A stretch of DNA of 64,000 nucleotides, taken from contig NZ_QEQK01000008.1 in NCBI RefSeq assembly GCF_003151135.1, positions 105,280 to 169,279 on the forward strand, read 5' to 3'. Under the pieces are notes generated by a model. It was given only the letters and a program-made list of their open reading frames with translations. It had not been told where the DNA came from and searched no databases. Shown in pieces: positions 62,659 through 64,000 of the stretch. The stretch is from Abyssibacter profundi. Its GTDB lineage: Bacteria > Pseudomonadota > Gammaproteobacteria > Nevskiales > OUC007. Position 1 is the stretch's first letter; each line of letters opens with the position of its first letter. The position numbers and the translations under genes are program-made.

Positions 62659-62957
62659 CGCCGAACCCCACGCCCGCATGATCTGTTGCGACCCTTCCAG
62701 GGTCTTGGACATCTTCAAACTATCCAGCGCTGCCCTTAACGGGAACGACCGGTTTAATTGACGAAAATACTGCCAGTTTCGCCAACTGCCGCCATGCATC
62801 GCGTCAGGCAGCGTTCATATTTCTTTTATTATCAATGCATTAACGTATGTCCGTGACTGGCACGGGGCTTGAAGCCAATCGGACATCGGTCGCACGCGGT
62901 GGTCGGCGACCATCACCTCAATAGCGCCTGCGCGGACAGGCAAGGGAGCAAAACAAC
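62659..62957. other. 299-base gap upstream of the RND adaptor gene
   Basis: It holds an AT-rich stretch near 62815-62850 that may carry a promoter for the adaptor gene, a 6-bp dyad with one-base spacer (TGGTCG-G-CGACCA, 62900-62912), and a weak hairpin at 62690-62704 without a T-tract. A partial sigma-54-like match at 62858-62873 lacks the conserved -12 GC. No ORF or RNA gene is evident. Confidence 0.5.
62900..62912. repeat. 13-bp dyad upstream of the RND adaptor gene
   Basis: TGGTCG-G-CGACCA lies 45 bases before the adaptor start. It could be an operator for a local regulator of the efflux genes, or a hairpin in the leader. Confidence 0.4.
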
Positions 62958-64000
62958 ATGTCTCGATTGACCGGATGGCCTGTGGTTGTCGTCTTCACGC
63001 TATCGCTGCTCGGTGCCTGCGGCGCACCGGCACCGGAAGACGATCACGATGGCGAGGATGCCCCCGAAGAGCCTGCTGTTCCGGTTGAGGTCGCCACCGC
63101 CGAGCTCGGAACCATCTCCGCCGCATGGCGAGGCAGTGCGACGCTGGAGGCCGAGGCCGAATCCGATGTGGTTGCGCGCGTGGGCGGGATCGTCGAGACC
63201 CTGCTGGTCGAAGAAGGCGATGCCGTCGAAGCCGGTGACGCGCTGGCCCGACTGGATACCGACCAGCGCGCTTTGGAGTTGCGGCAGGCCAAGGCCGAGC
63301 TGGAACGGCTGCGCGCCGACCATGAGCGGAACAAGGCGATCTTCCGTGAGAATCTCATCAGCCGTGAAGTGTTTGATCGCACCCGTTTCGAGCTGGAATC
63401 GGCCCGAGCGGCCTACGATCTGGCCCAGCTGGCGTTGGAGCATTCCACCATCCGCTCACCAATCGACGGCCTCGTCTCTGCCCGCTACGTCAAGGTCGGC
63501 AACCTGGTCGCGGCAAACAGCCCGGCGTTTCACGTTACCCAGTTTGACCCGCTGCTGGCCGTCTTTCATGTGCCGGAGCGTGAGATTCACCAACTGGCCG
63601 CCGGGCAAACGGCCATGTTGAGTTTCGATGCCTGGCCGGACGAGGAGTTTGCGGGCGAGATCGACCGCATCAGCCCCGTGGTGAACCCCGAGACCGGGAC
63701 GGTCAAGGTCACCGTGCAAATGCAACCAGCCGGCCAGCGGCTCCAGCCCGGCATGTTCGGGCGCGTACGCATTCTCTACGACAGCCGCGACAACGCAGTT
63801 CTGGTGCCGGCTGACGCGGTCATCACCGAGGATGCCCGCGATGCGGTGTTTGTCGTCGTCGGTGGACAGGCATTGCGCCGGGACGTGGTTGTCGGCTTTG
63901 AAGAGGCCGGACGCGTCCAAATCGAATCCGGCGTGAGTGCCGGCGACACCGTCGTGGTCACCGGCCAGGCGGCACTCCGTGACGACACCCCGGTCGAGAT
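62958..64000 (+). CDS. RND efflux periplasmic adaptor (partial, runs off the window)
   Basis: The ATG at 62958, with AGGGAG upstream, opens a frame that is still open at the window edge (347 residues). The N terminus is a lipoprotein signal (L-S-L-L-G-A-C), followed by an acidic linker and then the biotinyl-lipoyl-like and hairpin domains of a membrane fusion protein: V-A-R-V-G-G-I-V-E-T-L, E-E-G-D-A-V-E-A-G-D, a long coiled hairpin (about 95-145), and S-T-I-R-S-P-I-D-G-L-V. The C-terminal beta-barrel domain follows (P-G-M-F-G-R-V-R-I). The inner-membrane pump gene is expected beyond the right edge. The missing end prevents a subfamily call. Confidence 0.93.
   Translation, partial: MSRLTGWPVVVVFTLSLLGACGAPAPEDDHDGEDAPEEPAVPVEVATAELGTISAAWRGSATLEAEAESDVVARVGGIVETLLVEEGDAVEAGDALARLDTDQRALELRQAKAELERLRADHERNKAIFRENLISREVFDRTRFELESARAAYDLAQLALEHSTIRSPIDGLVSARYVKVGNLVAANSPAFHVTQFDPLLAVFHVPEREIHQLAAGQTAMLSFDAWPDEEFAGEIDRISPVVNPETGTVKVTVQMQPAGQRLQPGMFGRVRILYDSRDNAVLVPADAVITEDARDAVFVVVGGQALRRDVVVGFEEAGRVQIESGVSAGDTVVVTGQAALRDDTPVE

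Noticed and set aside
62690-62704. Hairpin GACCC-TTCCA-GGGTC after the second GTPase
   Set aside because: Only 5 bp and no T-tract, so not called as a terminator.
62858-62873. Sigma-54-like promoter TGGCACG-N4-TTGAA
   Set aside because: The -24 half is perfect but the nearly invariant GC of the -12 element is GA, so I do not call it.
1-64000. Defence island, prophage, IS element or CRISPR array
   Set aside because: I saw no transposase, integrase, phage gene, repeat-spacer array or known defence genes; gene order is mostly conserved core.

Overview
The window is a high-GC chromosomal segment from a Gammaproteobacterium. This rests on LPS genes (kdsB, lpxK, msbA), an RpoE/AlgU-RseA-RseB-RseC-MucD stress operon, a BarA/GacS hybrid kinase, and long runs of gene order that, from memory, match Pseudomonas and relatives: rpoE-mucABCD-lepA-lepB-rnc-era-recO-pdxJ, sdhCDAB-sdhE-ygfX-nadB, and mfd-csiV...mtnP-nagZ. 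I cannot resolve genus or species. I see no rRNA, tRNA, IS element, prophage, CRISPR array or plasmid module. This is mostly core genome, packed into long operons with 1-11 base overlaps.

Layout. 1-363: the end of a Pro/Glu/Lys-rich protein and a small orphan ORF. 330-8377 (minus): envelope operon comEC-msbA-lpxK-Trm112-kdsB plus lolC-lolD. 8454-10778 (plus): a small periplasmic protein and an agmatine-to-putrescine gene pair. 10848-12494: an OmpA/TSP3 protein. 12640-16925: mfd and csiV. 16949-22216: a 1755-residue CheB-CheR-PAS-GGDEF-EAL protein. 22379-28976 (minus): an eight-gene overlapping operon cysM-rlmD-CYTH-LD-transpeptidase-nagZ-mscS-hpt-mtnP. 29068-31692: BarA/GacS kinase. 31689-42285 (minus): rpoE-rseA-rseB-rseC-mucD-Grx-lepA-lepB-DUF4845-rnc-era-recO-pdxJ. 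42453-44054: nadB. 44051-48303 (minus): a succinate dehydrogenase operon with three accessory genes, with ygfZ divergent. 49262-53943 (minus): acyl-CoA dehydrogenase, lysS and prfB, the last with a programmed frameshift. 54175-56702: a second OmpA/TSP3 protein, a small unknown and a DedA protein. 56832-59699 (minus): four genes in series (beta-barrel, NmrA-like, thioesterase, PhzF-like). 59879-62658: two tandem membrane GTPases. 62958-64000: the start of an RND periplasmic adaptor that runs off the end.

How the genes work together. LpxK and MsbA finish and flip lipid A, while KdsB activates Kdo; LolC/LolD extract lipoproteins. AguA and AguB turn agmatine into putrescine. The thioinosine phosphorylase should release hypoxanthine that the overlapping Hpt gene product can salvage. 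NagZ and the L,D-transpeptidase act on peptidoglycan. The SDH operon carries an SDHAF4-like factor, the SdhE flavinylation factor and YgfX, with YgfZ next door, so one locus holds most of the complex II assembly kit.

Most novel-looking items: the tandem DUF697-type GTPases, the giant CheB/CheR/c-di-GMP protein, the four-gene barrel-to-PhzF cassette, a lipobox on the MucD protease, and a degenerate receiver in the BarA kinase. No clearly new defence or biosynthetic system is visible.
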